A DNA stretch of 64,000 nucleotides, taken from contig JAFWII010000001.1 in the NCBI GenBank assembly GCA_017533785.1, forward strand, positions 1 through 64,000, in the 5' to 3' direction. The translations under genes and the position numbers were made by a program. Below the pieces are notes generated by a model. It did no database searches. It saw nothing but the letters and a program-made list of their open reading frames with translations, and was not told where the DNA came from. The stretch comes from Erysipelotrichaceae bacterium. Its GTDB lineage: Bacteria > Bacillota_I > Bacilli_A > Erysipelotrichales > Erysipelotrichaceae. This document shows positions 28,499 through 37,397 of this stretch, piece by piece (the stretch's first letter is position 1; each line of letters begins with the position of its first letter).

Positions 28499-29668
28499 TT
28501 AATCGCTTCCTAAATAAGCGGCGATGGTATCGCAAACGTTTTTTGAAGATTCGCTGGTATCAATAAAACCGGTGGCCGTATAGAATTTATCCAGTTTTTC
28601 AATATATGATTTGTAATCAACACCGGTAAGATTCTGAATCAAATTGTCTTGTGTTTCCGCGAAAGGAAAAGGAGTTTCATGAAGGTCGAAATATAATCCG
28701 CGCTCTTCTTGGCAGTACTGTTCCAGATCATCGGCATATAGGAATGCAGGTTTTCTGAGAATAGCATATTCAAAGATTCCGCTTGAGTAATCAGTAATGA
28801 AGAAATCGGCCGCCATATAGAGTTTTTGCATATGCGGGTAATGTGTCATATTGATAACTTTATCGGTATACTCACAGATGTTGTTCTCAAGTTTTTCCGA
28901 CCAATGGTGTAGCTTGACGAAGACAAAAGTCTTTTTTCGATAGCGGATCTCCATTGCTTCAATGACTTTTTCAAAATCGATTTTGAAGTGCCGGGGATCG
29001 TTATCCAGTCTATATGTAGGTGCATAGAGAATGACTAAAGAATCCTGAGGAATCCCGTATTCTTTACGAATTTGAGTGTTAACCAGGCCAATCGTATCTT
29101 TGTCATACAGGATATCTGTTCTTGGATATCCGCATTCCCAGAATTTCCCTTTGTAATACGGATATAATCGGGAATAAAGATCGGTCGTCCATTTTGAATC
29201 TGTCAGAAAACAGTCTGTCATGGATAGACTGTGCCGGTCACGGAGGATATCACTGAGTTTGTATTGTTTATACTCGGTACTCATTTTCTTAAAACCCAAT
29301 CCTCCATGCCATGTTTCAAGGAAATACTGTCCTTTTCTCTTGTTTATCCATTGTGATTTTGTTCCGTTATCTACCCAAACTTTTGCGGTTTTAAGCTCTA
29401 TGAACATGCTAAAACTGCCATATCTTACCACATGGACGTAATCCGGAAGTTTGATCGAGTCAGGATCTTTCATCAGCCAGGTCTGTTTGACCTCGGGGTA
29501 CAGCAAGTGAAGTTTTTCCGATACGGCTCTTGGATTGCAGTCGTATCGGGCTCCTGAATAAGCGGTAAAAACAACTTTGTTCTCCAATGGCGCCGCACAG
29601 AAAAGAACGTCCATGATTCTGGAGACTGATCTGAAAGCGATATGTTTAAATAATCCAACTATCTTCAT
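28499..29668 (-). CDS. CDP-glycerol/ribitol glycerophosphotransferase family (TagB/TagF-like)
   Basis: A 389-residue GT-B-like enzyme that transfers a polyol phosphate from a CDP-polyol to a glycan or growing teichoic chain. The C-terminal catalytic domain has the two family hallmarks: TWHGGLGFKK with the catalytic His, and FITDYSSGIFEYA. An APTYRLDND motif lies between them. The short length and N-terminal amphipathic segment resemble TagB primases rather than the long TagF polymerases. It is the last gene of the 28499-39478 operon. The CDP-polyol could be made by the TarI-like enzyme at 31702-32439. Confidence 0.9.
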   Translation of the reverse strand: MKIVGLFKHIAFRSVSRIMDVLFCAAPLENKVVFTAYSGARYDCNPRAVSEKLHLLYPEVKQTWLMKDPDSIKLPDYVHVVRYGSFSMFIELKTAKVWVDNGTKSQWINKRKGQYFLETWHGGLGFKKMSTEYKQYKLSDILRDRHSLSMTDCFLTDSKWTTDLYSRLYPYYKGKFWECGYPRTDILYDKDTIGLVNTQIRKEYGIPQDSLVILYAPTYRLDNDPRHFKIDFEKVIEAMEIRYRKKTFVFVKLHHWSEKLENNICEYTDKVINMTHYPHMQKLYMAADFFITDYSSGIFEYAILRKPAFLYADDLEQYCQEERGLYFDLHETPFPFAETQDNLIQNLTGVDYKSYIEKLDKFYTATGFIDTSESSKNVCDTIAAYLGSD

Positions 29669-29675
29669 GCTGAAA

Positions 29676-30656
29676 CTATTTTTTTATTACTTTATATGCA
29701 TTCCAGAACAATTTGTAAACAGGCAAGCCGAGACGCAACATGTAAAATGCTGCTCTGTCCCGCTTTGGAGTTTTCGGATCTCTTAATACAGACTGCGCGT
29801 TTGCCTTGATGAACGAGACAATGCCGCTCTTAGTATCTTCATTGCCTTTAACGTCGAGCAATTGATTCAATGTGCTGAATCTGGCATATACCCGTCTTCT
29901 GAGGACCGCTTCTTTCAGATCCGGGTATCTGCTGGCCACATAATCAGCCATTTGATCCGTCATCTCCAAAAGATCGAGTTTTTTGGGGTTGTATTGACCG
30001 GTGACTATTGAGTTTCTGCGAATTACATAATGGTATTTAGATTCAAATCCACACGATATTGCTTCGTTCTGGTCAAAAAGAAGGTATGTTGTGCCGATAT
30101 CTTCAAAAAGCTTGCCTTCCGGATAACGGACGTCTTTGAACAGATCCCTATGATACATTTTTGCATAAGCGCATGTATCGACAAGATCGTGGTAACACAT
30201 CATTTCAATCGCTTCTTTGGCGGAAAGAATTCTTTTTGTGTGGTCGCCGTTATCGACAACACGACCTGAATCTTCAAAGTCATTGTAAATTGAGCAGATC
30301 GACAGTTTATATGTTTGGTTATTTAGTAATTCAAAAAGATAGGAGACATAATCGCTCTCGACATAATCGTCGGAATCTATGAATGTTAAGTATTCCCCGT
30401 TGCAACGATCAATACCGTAGTTTCTGGCGCTGGAAAGACCACCGTTTTTCTTGTGGTAAACAGTTATTCTTTTATCGGTCTCGGCATATCTTTCTGCAAT
30501 CGAACCGGAACCGTCTGTACTTCCGTCATCAACCAGTATGATCTCAAGGTTGTGGTAGGTTTGTGACACAACGGAATCGAGGCATCGTGCGAGATATTTC
30601 TCGACATTATAGATCGGTAAAATGACCGAAACTAGCGGCAGACCATTGTTATCCAT
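29676..30656 (-). CDS. Glycosyltransferase family 2
   Basis: A 326-residue GT-A glycosyltransferase with SVILPIYNVEKYL, VDDGSTDGS, the GGLSSARNYG loop and DSDDYVESD metal site. It overlaps the SDR gene by eight bases and precedes the TagB-like gene by seven, so it probably prepares the linkage or decorates the polyol-phosphate polymer. The C-terminus is basic and hydrophobic (YKLFWNAYKVIKK), suggesting membrane contact. Confidence 0.92.
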   Translation of the reverse strand: MDNNGLPLVSVILPIYNVEKYLARCLDSVVSQTYHNLEIILVDDGSTDGSGSIAERYAETDKRITVYHKKNGGLSSARNYGIDRCNGEYLTFIDSDDYVESDYVSYLFELLNNQTYKLSICSIYNDFEDSGRVVDNGDHTKRILSAKEAIEMMCYHDLVDTCAYAKMYHRDLFKDVRYPEGKLFEDIGTTYLLFDQNEAISCGFESKYHYVIRRNSIVTGQYNPKKLDLLEMTDQMADYVASRYPDLKEAVLRRRVYARFSTLNQLLDVKGNEDTKSGIVSFIKANAQSVLRDPKTPKRDRAAFYMLRLGLPVYKLFWNAYKVIKK

Positions 30657-31698
30657 TTTTTTCCAGTTCGAAAGAACGGATCATTCTTTCATACATATCT
30701 TGAAGGCTGTGTTTTGGTGTCCATCCCAAAGATTTAAGTTTAGAAACATCCATTTTTGAATACAGAACGGGAGCATATCCGAACTTGCTTGCGTCTTGAA
30801 TATCGAAAACAACGTTAATACCGCCGCACGCGATATCGTCTGCGACTGTTTTCGCCATTTCATGAATACTGCAATAGGAAGAATCGTTTGCAGTGTTATA
30901 CGCTTCCCCGGGCTTTCCGTGGAACATGACGGCCAATATGGCTCTGACTGCATCGGCGGTATATAAATACATCCGTTTTGTTTCACCTTTGGTGTGAAGA
31001 ACTATGTCTTTTTTCTCGATGGCGCATCTTCCAAACTGGACAAATACACGATTGTCTTCATAGGCTACACCGGGTCCGATCGTTTGCGTTAATCGGATCA
31101 CTTTTGCGGGAACGCCGTATTCGCTTGCATATGAAGCGCAAAGCGATTCGCACAATCTCTTGCTTTCCGGATAACAGGAACGAACTTCCATTGTGTCTAA
31201 AGCGCAACTGTGCGTCTCTGAAAGAAGCGATTCTGCTTTCTGGTTTCCATAGACTTCCATTGTCGACAGGAAGATCAAGTTTCTAACCTCTTTTTCTTTT
31301 GCGATTTCGAGAAGATTCTTCGTTCCTGAGTACGCTGTTTCGATGATCTCTACGGGATTAGTAATAAATGATTTGCTGTCTGTGATACTGGCTGCATGGA
31401 TGATGTGGTCAAAGTGAACTCCATTGCCGTGAAAATCGCGAATGTCACAGTTTATGAAATGCAGGTTCGGATCTTGAAGAAAATCCGAAAATGTGATTTT
31501 AGCTTTGTTTTTGTTTCTGACTAAAGCCCATACTTGCGGAGGATTTGAACTTCTTTCGGCGTATTTCAAAAAGAGACTGCTGATATTCTTTCCTATCAGT
31601 CCTGTCGCGCCAGTTATAAGGATATTAGTTCCGTCGAAACGCGAGAGATCAAACTCCTCAAGAATCTTAAGAACATCTTCTTCAATCACCCTGTTCAT
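30649..31698 (-). CDS. Extended-SDR NAD(P)-dependent epimerase/dehydratase-like protein
   Basis: A 349-residue extended short-chain dehydrogenase. The nucleotide site is ILITGATGLIGKNI at about residues 26-39, preceded by an unusual 25-residue N-terminal extension. LSTMEVYG and a catalytic YPESKRLCE follow. It lies directly downstream of a TarI-like cytidylyltransferase (three-base gap). Known CDP-ribitol synthases pair a cytidylyltransferase with a reductase (TarJ, or the SDR half of Bcs1/Acs1), but those are different dehydrogenase types, so here the SDR may act on a CDP-linked sugar or an unrelated nucleotide sugar. Function is unresolved. Confidence 0.82.
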   Translation of the reverse strand: MNRVIEEDVLKILEEFDLSRFDGTNILITGATGLIGKNISSLFLKYAERSSNPPQVWALVRNKNKAKITFSDFLQDPNLHFINCDIRDFHGNGVHFDHIIHAASITDSKSFITNPVEIIETAYSGTKNLLEIAKEKEVRNLIFLSTMEVYGNQKAESLLSETHSCALDTMEVRSCYPESKRLCESLCASYASEYGVPAKVIRLTQTIGPGVAYEDNRVFVQFGRCAIEKKDIVLHTKGETKRMYLYTADAVRAILAVMFHGKPGEAYNTANDSSYCSIHEMAKTVADDIACGGINVVFDIQDASKFGYAPVLYSKMDVSKLKSLGWTPKHSLQDMYERMIRSFELEKNG

Positions 31699-31701
31699 AT
31701 G

Positions 31702-32439
31702 CTATTCCTTTATCTCTGACGGGCTATAAAGCTGTTCGTTTTCTTTTGTCTCGATCATCGCTCTCATGAGGTAGAAGTCTTCCGGTGTTGTTATCTTAAT
31801 GTTTTGGGAAGGGCCATCTACGAGGTAAAGATCGTACCCATAATGCTTCATCATAGTGCAGGAATCGATAAAAGAAGTCCTGCCCTCTTTTATAGCCTGA
31901 TTATGTGCGTTCAAAACATCGTTGAGCCGAAAACTCTGCGGCGCCTTAGCAATTCTTGATTGTTTACGGTCTGGAACCGTTGTAATCCTGTTCGCGTCAT
32001 CGATCACAATAATAGTCTCGGTGACTTTTGAGGTAGTTATGGCGGAACCGTATTCTTTTACGCTCTCGATATTTGCTTCCAGCAGATCCGTTGTGATCAG
32101 TGGACGCACACCGTCGTGGATCAGCACGATCGCTTCGTTATCTTTCGCGACTTCTTTAGCGGCTAAGAGCCCGTTATAAATCGAAAGCTGGCCGGTCTCG
32201 CCGCCCTTAACGATTTTTTGAACTTTTGTTATACGGTATTTCTCAACCAGTTTGTTGAGATAATCGATCCATTGTTCGACGCAGGCAATAACGATTGCGT
32301 CGATCTCATCACAGTTTTGGAATACTTCCAACGTGTGAATGATAATCGGTTTTCCGTATACTTCTAAAAACTGTTTTGGGCGGTCCTTGCTATGCATTCT
32401 TTTGCCGACGCCACCGGCAAAAATAACTCCGATATTCAT
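31702..32439 (-). CDS. TarI/IspD-family cytidylyltransferase
   Basis: A 245-residue CTP-dependent nucleotidyltransferase. It has GGVGKRM, the RPKQFLEVYGKPII stretch typical of TarI (ribitol-5-phosphate) rather than IspD, the HDGVRPL metal-binding segment and KAPQSFRL. It would make a CDP-polyol, such as CDP-ribitol, for the two TagB-like transferases in the same operon. It follows the ABC exporter by four bases with an AGGT site. A paralogue lies at 53733-54452 in a different setting. TarI-type is the best guess; the alcohol substrate is not proven. Confidence 0.88.
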   Translation of the reverse strand: MNIGVIFAGGVGKRMHSKDRPKQFLEVYGKPIIIHTLEVFQNCDEIDAIVIACVEQWIDYLNKLVEKYRITKVQKIVKGGETGQLSIYNGLLAAKEVAKDNEAIVLIHDGVRPLITTDLLEANIESVKEYGSAITTSKVTETIIVIDDANRITTVPDRKQSRIAKAPQSFRLNDVLNAHNQAIKEGRTSFIDSCTMMKHYGYDLYLVDGPSQNIKITTPEDFYLMRAMIETKENEQLYSPSEIKE

Positions 32440-32443
32440 GCGT

Positions 32444-34189
32444 TTACCTCGCTTGCTGGTGGTTGATCTCTTTGACGATCACTCTCTGCGGAGTAACGAC
32501 CAGTTCTTTATTACATATATCTAATACTTCAAGTCTGTGAGTAACGATAATAACTGTCCTGTCTGTCATTTGCTGCAGGTTGCTAAGCAGTTGGTTCTCT
32601 GTTTGGGTATCGAGCGCGCTTGTCGCTTCGTCAAACAGCAGGATCGGATGATTTGAATAAATAGCTCTTGCAATTGCAATACGCTGCATTTGGCCTTCTG
32701 AGAGGCCGTTTCCTCTTTCTCCCAAATGGGTATCGATTCCATCTTTAAGCTTTTCGATGAAAGATGTTGCCCCTGCGATTTCCAGCGCACGCAAGATCCC
32801 CTTTTCGTCGCTGATTTTTTCTTTATCACCAAACGTAACGATTTCCCTGATGGTACCGGCGAGAAGAAGGTTCTGCTGCGGTACATACGCAAAAAGCCCG
32901 CGCCACGATGAATCGAGTGGCCGTGCCTGGTTATCGATGACTATTTCGCGTGTCCCTTTATCAAGCGGATAGAGGCACATCAGCAGCTTTAAAATGGTGG
33001 ACTTACCGACACCGGATTCACCGGTAATGGAAATAAACTCACCCTTGTTGATTTCAAAGCTTATGCCATCAAGAACCTTAGTTGTCTTGTCATCTTTGTT
33101 GCGGGGTCTGTATCTGAAGGAAACATCGTCGAATTTGATCTTATTGAAGCTTTCTTTGTAAATCTTAGCTATGTCTTCGGGAGATATAAATTCACCGTCG
33201 TTGTCGTTCTTATAGGATTCCGCTTCCATCAGACGTTCCGCGCTTCCGATCATGGAGAAGTATTTCGGAAAATAGCCGGAAAGAGTGGAAATCGGTGTTC
33301 TGATCTGATTGATCGCCTGAAGAACGGCTGCAAGCGTACCGTATGTGAGTTCGCCGGTAATGATCTTATAACCGCAATAAACAGCAGCTCCTGCATAAAG
33401 CCCGTCCATGACAAGCGAGAAGCCGGTACTTGTGATATTGGCGTAGTTGTTCCGCCTGATGACACTTTTGTAGTAATCTGTCATTTTTTCATCGGCACCA
33501 TCCATTGTGTCTTTTTCGCGGCTGTAAGAATGGATGATCATAAGCGCAGAGATGCGCTCAAGTAGATACGCCTGCAATCTCGCTTTGGTTTTTTGGATCT
33601 CTTTATGAAGAGACTTTAATTTGACGCGGAAGAAATAAGTAAAGATAAACAGGCCGATAATCAGGAGAAATACTTTATAGTCCAGATTCGGCAGAAGCCT
33701 AATGATCAAGACGGTTGAACCGATGATCCGGACGGTCAATCCGGAAACATTCGGAACAATTGAGACCATACCGTCCGCAATAGTCGAGCAATCACTGTCA
33801 AGTCTGGTCAGCCAGTCACCGGTATGAAGCGAAGTGACTTCAGAATAATCCTTAGATAAAACAAGTTTTAACTGATCAGCTCGAAAAGCGTTCTCCAATA
33901 CAGTTTTCGCTCTTGCTGTAAGGTAACGAATAACTGCTCTGAAGGCGATCATGGTCAGCGTAAAACCAAGAAACAAAATAGCGTAAAAACCAAATCGTTC
34001 TACGTTTCCGCTGGTAGCGGCATCAACGAGGCGTTTAAAGATCCACGTATTAAATACAGCGATGACAGCTGTGGCGACATGCAGAAAAGTCAAAAGGAAA
34101 AAAGAACCCTTTTTTCCTTTTGTCATAACATTTGCCCAGCGTGTAAACTCTTTAAACTTAAGCTCTCTTGGCTTTTTCGGTATGCTCAT
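32444..34189 (-). CDS. Type IV ABC exporter (fused membrane and ATPase domains)
   Basis: A 581-residue half-transporter of the MsbA/MdlB class. Residues 1 to about 320 form a six-helix exporter domain. Residues about 345-575 form the ATPase, with Walker A GESGVGKST, a QQNLLLAGTIREI Q-loop region, signature LSEGQ, Walker B ILLFDEATSALD and the switch His in VTHR. As a single gene it should form a homodimer. It lies in the middle of the teichoic-type operon, so it may move a lipid-linked intermediate, in addition to the separate Wzm/Wzt and flippase systems. Confidence 0.95.
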   Translation of the reverse strand: MSIPKKPRELKFKEFTRWANVMTKGKKGSFFLLTFLHVATAVIAVFNTWIFKRLVDAATSGNVERFGFYAILFLGFTLTMIAFRAVIRYLTARAKTVLENAFRADQLKLVLSKDYSEVTSLHTGDWLTRLDSDCSTIADGMVSIVPNVSGLTVRIIGSTVLIIRLLPNLDYKVFLLIIGLFIFTYFFRVKLKSLHKEIQKTKARLQAYLLERISALMIIHSYSREKDTMDGADEKMTDYYKSVIRRNNYANITSTGFSLVMDGLYAGAAVYCGYKIITGELTYGTLAAVLQAINQIRTPISTLSGYFPKYFSMIGSAERLMEAESYKNDNDGEFISPEDIAKIYKESFNKIKFDDVSFRYRPRNKDDKTTKVLDGISFEINKGEFISITGESGVGKSTILKLLMCLYPLDKGTREIVIDNQARPLDSSWRGLFAYVPQQNLLLAGTIREIVTFGDKEKISDEKGILRALEIAGATSFIEKLKDGIDTHLGERGNGLSEGQMQRIAIARAIYSNHPILLFDEATSALDTQTENQLLSNLQQMTDRTVIIVTHRLEVLDICNKELVVTPQRVIVKEINHQQAR

Positions 34190-34234
34190 ATATTCCTTAT
34201 TCTACAACAGAAAACATTGTTTCCCAAAGAAATG

Positions 34235-35413
34235 CTAATGACTGTTATGCATCAGCGAACGTACCCATACAGCAATACGTTCCGCTGCATTCCCGTCGTC
34301 AACGCACCCTTTTTCCTCCAGGAAAGCGTCAACCTTTTTTTCATAATCGTCCTGATTGAATTGCGCGATGCAATCAGATAATTCGTTATTTGTCTTTCCT
34401 ATCATAAACGGAGTTTCTTCAAGCGGGTAACAAAACTTTGTTACTGTATTGTAGCGCTCCACATCCGGTGCAAAAATGAAGCCAGGCTTTTTGGTTAAAA
34501 CATAGTCAAATATCCAGCTTGAGTAATCAGTGACCCCGACATCACAGACAAGCATCAGTTCCTGGATATCGGCATAATCCGATAGATCACGAACAAATGC
34601 CGGTATTGCAGGTCTTTTTTCGCGAGCTTTTGGATGAAGTTTGATAATCACGGAAAAAACTCCTCCGAAGCGCTTCTCCAGTGCTTCTTTAAGCAGTCCG
34701 TAATTCAGGTCCATGACGTTATCCTTTCTGTGTGTGGGTGCATACAGGACTAACTTGTCAGAGACGGGAATACCATATGTTTTAAACAGTTTTTCCCTGA
34801 TAATCCGGCGCTGCGGCTCGTTTTGCGAAAAGAGTATGTCTGTTCTTGCGTGCCCAAGCCTCATCATTGGGACATTCTTCCAGAATACCGAACGAAAAAC
34901 ATCCTCCTCGAATTTGGAGTTAGTTATTACGTAATCGGTAAGGTTTGACTCTCTATAGATGTCCCGTCTGCCTAAAAACTTTTTCTGGCGCATGAGGATT
35001 GCATTATCAAGTCTCTTTATTCCGAGGGAGCCATGCATGGTCTGGATATGGATCTGATCATCTTTTCTAATAAATCCGGCAGTGAAAGCCAGACCATTAT
35101 CGATCCAGATCTTAGATGTATAAGCCTCACGCATCCCTTCTAAAGAAAACGCAGGCACTCTTTTGACATAATCCGGGAAAGTCTTTTGGTCTTCTTCCTT
35201 TTCTGAAGTCAGCCACACGATTCTTATGTCCGGATAAAGTGCGCGGATTTTCTCGGAGATATATTTGGGGTTGCATGTGAATTTGGATGTAATCGTATAA
35301 AAGGCGATTTTATCCGGATCTATACGACTGGCCTTGCGTATAAAAAGATTCAGAGGCAAAGCTGATTCCCGCAGAAGAACCTGAAGTCTGTTTCGGATCT
35401 TATCTTTGATCAT
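34235..35413 (-). CDS. CDP-glycerol/ribitol glycerophosphotransferase family (TagB/TagF-like)
   Basis: A 392-residue relative of the protein at 28499-29668, with the same landmarks: TMHGSLGIKR (catalytic His region), YAPTHRKDN and VTDYSSWIFDYV. The two share fold and length but are clearly diverged, so one may add the first polyol phosphate and the other extend or branch. The ATG overlaps the pyruvyl-transferase stop as ATGA. A 45-base gap without a terminator leads to the ABC exporter. The substrate could be CDP-glycerol or CDP-ribitol. Confidence 0.9.
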   Translation of the reverse strand: MIKDKIRNRLQVLLRESALPLNLFIRKASRIDPDKIAFYTITSKFTCNPKYISEKIRALYPDIRIVWLTSEKEEDQKTFPDYVKRVPAFSLEGMREAYTSKIWIDNGLAFTAGFIRKDDQIHIQTMHGSLGIKRLDNAILMRQKKFLGRRDIYRESNLTDYVITNSKFEEDVFRSVFWKNVPMMRLGHARTDILFSQNEPQRRIIREKLFKTYGIPVSDKLVLYAPTHRKDNVMDLNYGLLKEALEKRFGGVFSVIIKLHPKAREKRPAIPAFVRDLSDYADIQELMLVCDVGVTDYSSWIFDYVLTKKPGFIFAPDVERYNTVTKFCYPLEETPFMIGKTNNELSDCIAQFNQDDYEKKVDAFLEEKGCVDDGNAAERIAVWVRSLMHNSH

Positions 35414-36528
35414 TCTGCCGGCCTCCAGTTGACGATGTTGTCTTCGATGAAAGCAACACTTATTTTCCGTAAATCATTGATTTTTCCATCGATCTCAGCG
35501 AAATTCAGAGGAGGCTGTTCGATGACCTCGTTTTTGTCAATGTATCGATTCAAAAGGCCAAGCCTTCCGCAAAGATCTTCGGTCTTTTTCCCTGTTTTTC
35601 TACTGAACGCATAGAAATTCTTATGAAATAACAAAGAGAAGCATATTCCATGAAATGAACTGGCAAACACAGTATCTGCGTACTTGATCAATGAAAGAAA
35701 CTCCGGAACGCTTGCATCTGTATAGGTTTTATGGCGGAGATGCTCATAGGTGTTATTTGTGATCTCAATGACTTTTAGCCCATGGGCTTTTGCGTATTTT
35801 TTCGCTTCCTTAATGATATGGTTATCTCTTCCGACAGGAGTATATATTAACAGATAAGGATCTTTTTCGATTCTGGGCGAGATAATTCCGCTATACTGGT
35901 TTTCTGTCAACAGCAGAACCGGATCTACCACACAGGAAATGGGTTTTTCGGTAAATTGTTGTGTGAATTCGGCTGCATAAGTCTCCCTGCAGGATAATGC
36001 ATCAAAGTTCTGTATTAGTTGAGCGAAACGATTTTCATGTTTTTTATCGATTCCGTTCCCCATACTAGGAGAATAGGCAACTTTATGTTTATCCTTCATG
36101 CTTGGAAGAGCGAGGAAGAAGGTTTCGTCAAAATCATCATGAAAGAAAACGGGACTCCAGATGACATCGCTTTCGCAAACTAAAACATCATAAGGAAGGT
36201 CGCTTTCTGCGAGTTTCCGCTGTGTATATGCCGTAGAGGAGATCTTCATCTGCGTCTTTTTGAACTCTTCGAAAGCGGTATACCGTTTGCTGTGTGAAAT
36301 CAGCCGGGAAAGCATTCCCAGGGTCCTTCGTACCTTTCCTTTTTTTAGATAGAAAAGGAAAGGATAACGAAAATTCATTCCCTCAAAATGCGGGGTTGTA
36401 TAATCTATCACTTCACAATCTATATTGGAGTAGCCATTCAGAAACTTCTCAAATGCCCAACTATGCAGTATGGCTCCATAGTTCAGATCGTGTGTATTGA
36501 TATTCAAACTTAGTGTGCCAACTCTCAA
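35410..36528 (-). CDS. Polysaccharide pyruvyl transferase family protein
   Basis: A 372-residue member of the family that adds a pyruvate ketal to a sugar, using phosphoenolpyruvate, or in some members acts as a glycosyltransferase-like enzyme. Family features are the N-terminal NINTHDLNYGAIL, the CRETYAAE segment, DPVLLL, and the ASSFHGICFSLLF signature near the C-terminus. I place the start at TTG 36528: GGAGG lies eight bases before it, whereas the upstream GTG at 36537 abuts that same GGAGG. Pyruvyl groups give surface polymers negative charge and can anchor S-layer proteins. It lies 62 bases after the DUF4422 gene. Confidence 0.88.
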   Translation of the reverse strand: MRVGTLSLNINTHDLNYGAILHSWAFEKFLNGYSNIDCEVIDYTTPHFEGMNFRYPFLFYLKKGKVRRTLGMLSRLISHSKRYTAFEEFKKTQMKISSTAYTQRKLAESDLPYDVLVCESDVIWSPVFFHDDFDETFFLALPSMKDKHKVAYSPSMGNGIDKKHENRFAQLIQNFDALSCRETYAAEFTQQFTEKPISCVVDPVLLLTENQYSGIISPRIEKDPYLLIYTPVGRDNHIIKEAKKYAKAHGLKVIEITNNTYEHLRHKTYTDASVPEFLSLIKYADTVFASSFHGICFSLLFHKNFYAFSRKTGKKTEDLCGRLGLLNRYIDKNEVIEQPPLNFAEIDGKINDLRKISVAFIEDNIVNWRPAE

Positions 36529-36590
36529 TCTGAGCACCTCCGAATCTAATGGTTTTACGGATCGGGAAAAATCCGGCGAAAACTGATTGT

Positions 36591-37397
36591 CTAAAAGCTT
36601 TCCGTATACTTTTTATGCAATATCTTTGCGCTTAGGAAGCCGATGATTTTCTTCGTCCACTTCACTTTGCCGATATATAGGTACGGCACTTCCAGCATCT
36701 CTTCTTTTTTGATATAGCCGTTTTCCAGTTCGTGATGCAGCCAAACGTTGAACAAGCGCTCACTGATCCGCCCAATATATCTCTTCTCGAAATCGCTCAT
36801 CGAAGAGGTGTCGACTTTCTTTTCAAGCGAAGATAAGACAGGGAAAAGCCACTCGCAGTATGAGTTCACCAGGTCTCTCGGCATGATAAACATGTTGAAG
36901 ATGTAGACTGATCTTTGATGCATGACCTTTTCAAAAGAAGGCAAATACTCCGGGCTCAGCTCCTGGAGCGTTTCTCTGGTGCGGGCAAGATGCTCTTCGC
37001 TGAATGTATGTGAATAGTGGTCATAGACCGTTTCGATAAAGTAATGGCGCTTTTTGGGCACTATGACTTTATGGTCCTTCAGCAGAGTCTCGCACTCCTG
37101 CCCGGTCAGAACCGATCGCAGGGCTCCGTTCTTTTTCTGAAAAGCTCTGCTTTTCAGGGTGAAATAACGGCGGTAGTGTGACAGGCCAAGATAATCGGAA
37201 TCCAGGTTCTTCCAGCACCAGTAGAGTCCGGTGAGTTCGCAGAACAGGGCGTTTTTGGCGGAGATATTGTCTCCCTCGTCGTCTCTCTGGAAGCCTATGC
37301 TCTCCTTTCCGGAAGCGCCGACCTGCATCGGAAGGTACAGATCGTCCTCCGGGACAGCACAGCTCTTATGGCAGGCGATCAGGATCCTGCAGTTCAT
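36591..37397 (-). CDS. DUF4422 family protein (probable glycosyltransferase)
   Basis: A 268-residue protein of the DUF4422 family, which is common in capsule loci and thought to be GT-like. The signatures ILIACHKSC near the start, YWCWKNLDSDYLGLSHYRRYF at about residues 58-78 and an HQRSVYIFNMFIMPRD segment are characteristic. No membrane segment is seen. It overlaps the phosphoglycosyltransferase gene as ATGA, so it probably adds the second sugar to the lipid-linked primer. Confidence 0.88.
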   Translation of the reverse strand: MNCRILIACHKSCAVPEDDLYLPMQVGASGKESIGFQRDDEGDNISAKNALFCELTGLYWCWKNLDSDYLGLSHYRRYFTLKSRAFQKKNGALRSVLTGQECETLLKDHKVIVPKKRHYFIETVYDHYSHTFSEEHLARTRETLQELSPEYLPSFEKVMHQRSVYIFNMFIMPRDLVNSYCEWLFPVLSSLEKKVDTSSMSDFEKRYIGRISERLFNVWLHHELENGYIKKEEMLEVPYLYIGKVKWTKKIIGFLSAKILHKKYTESF

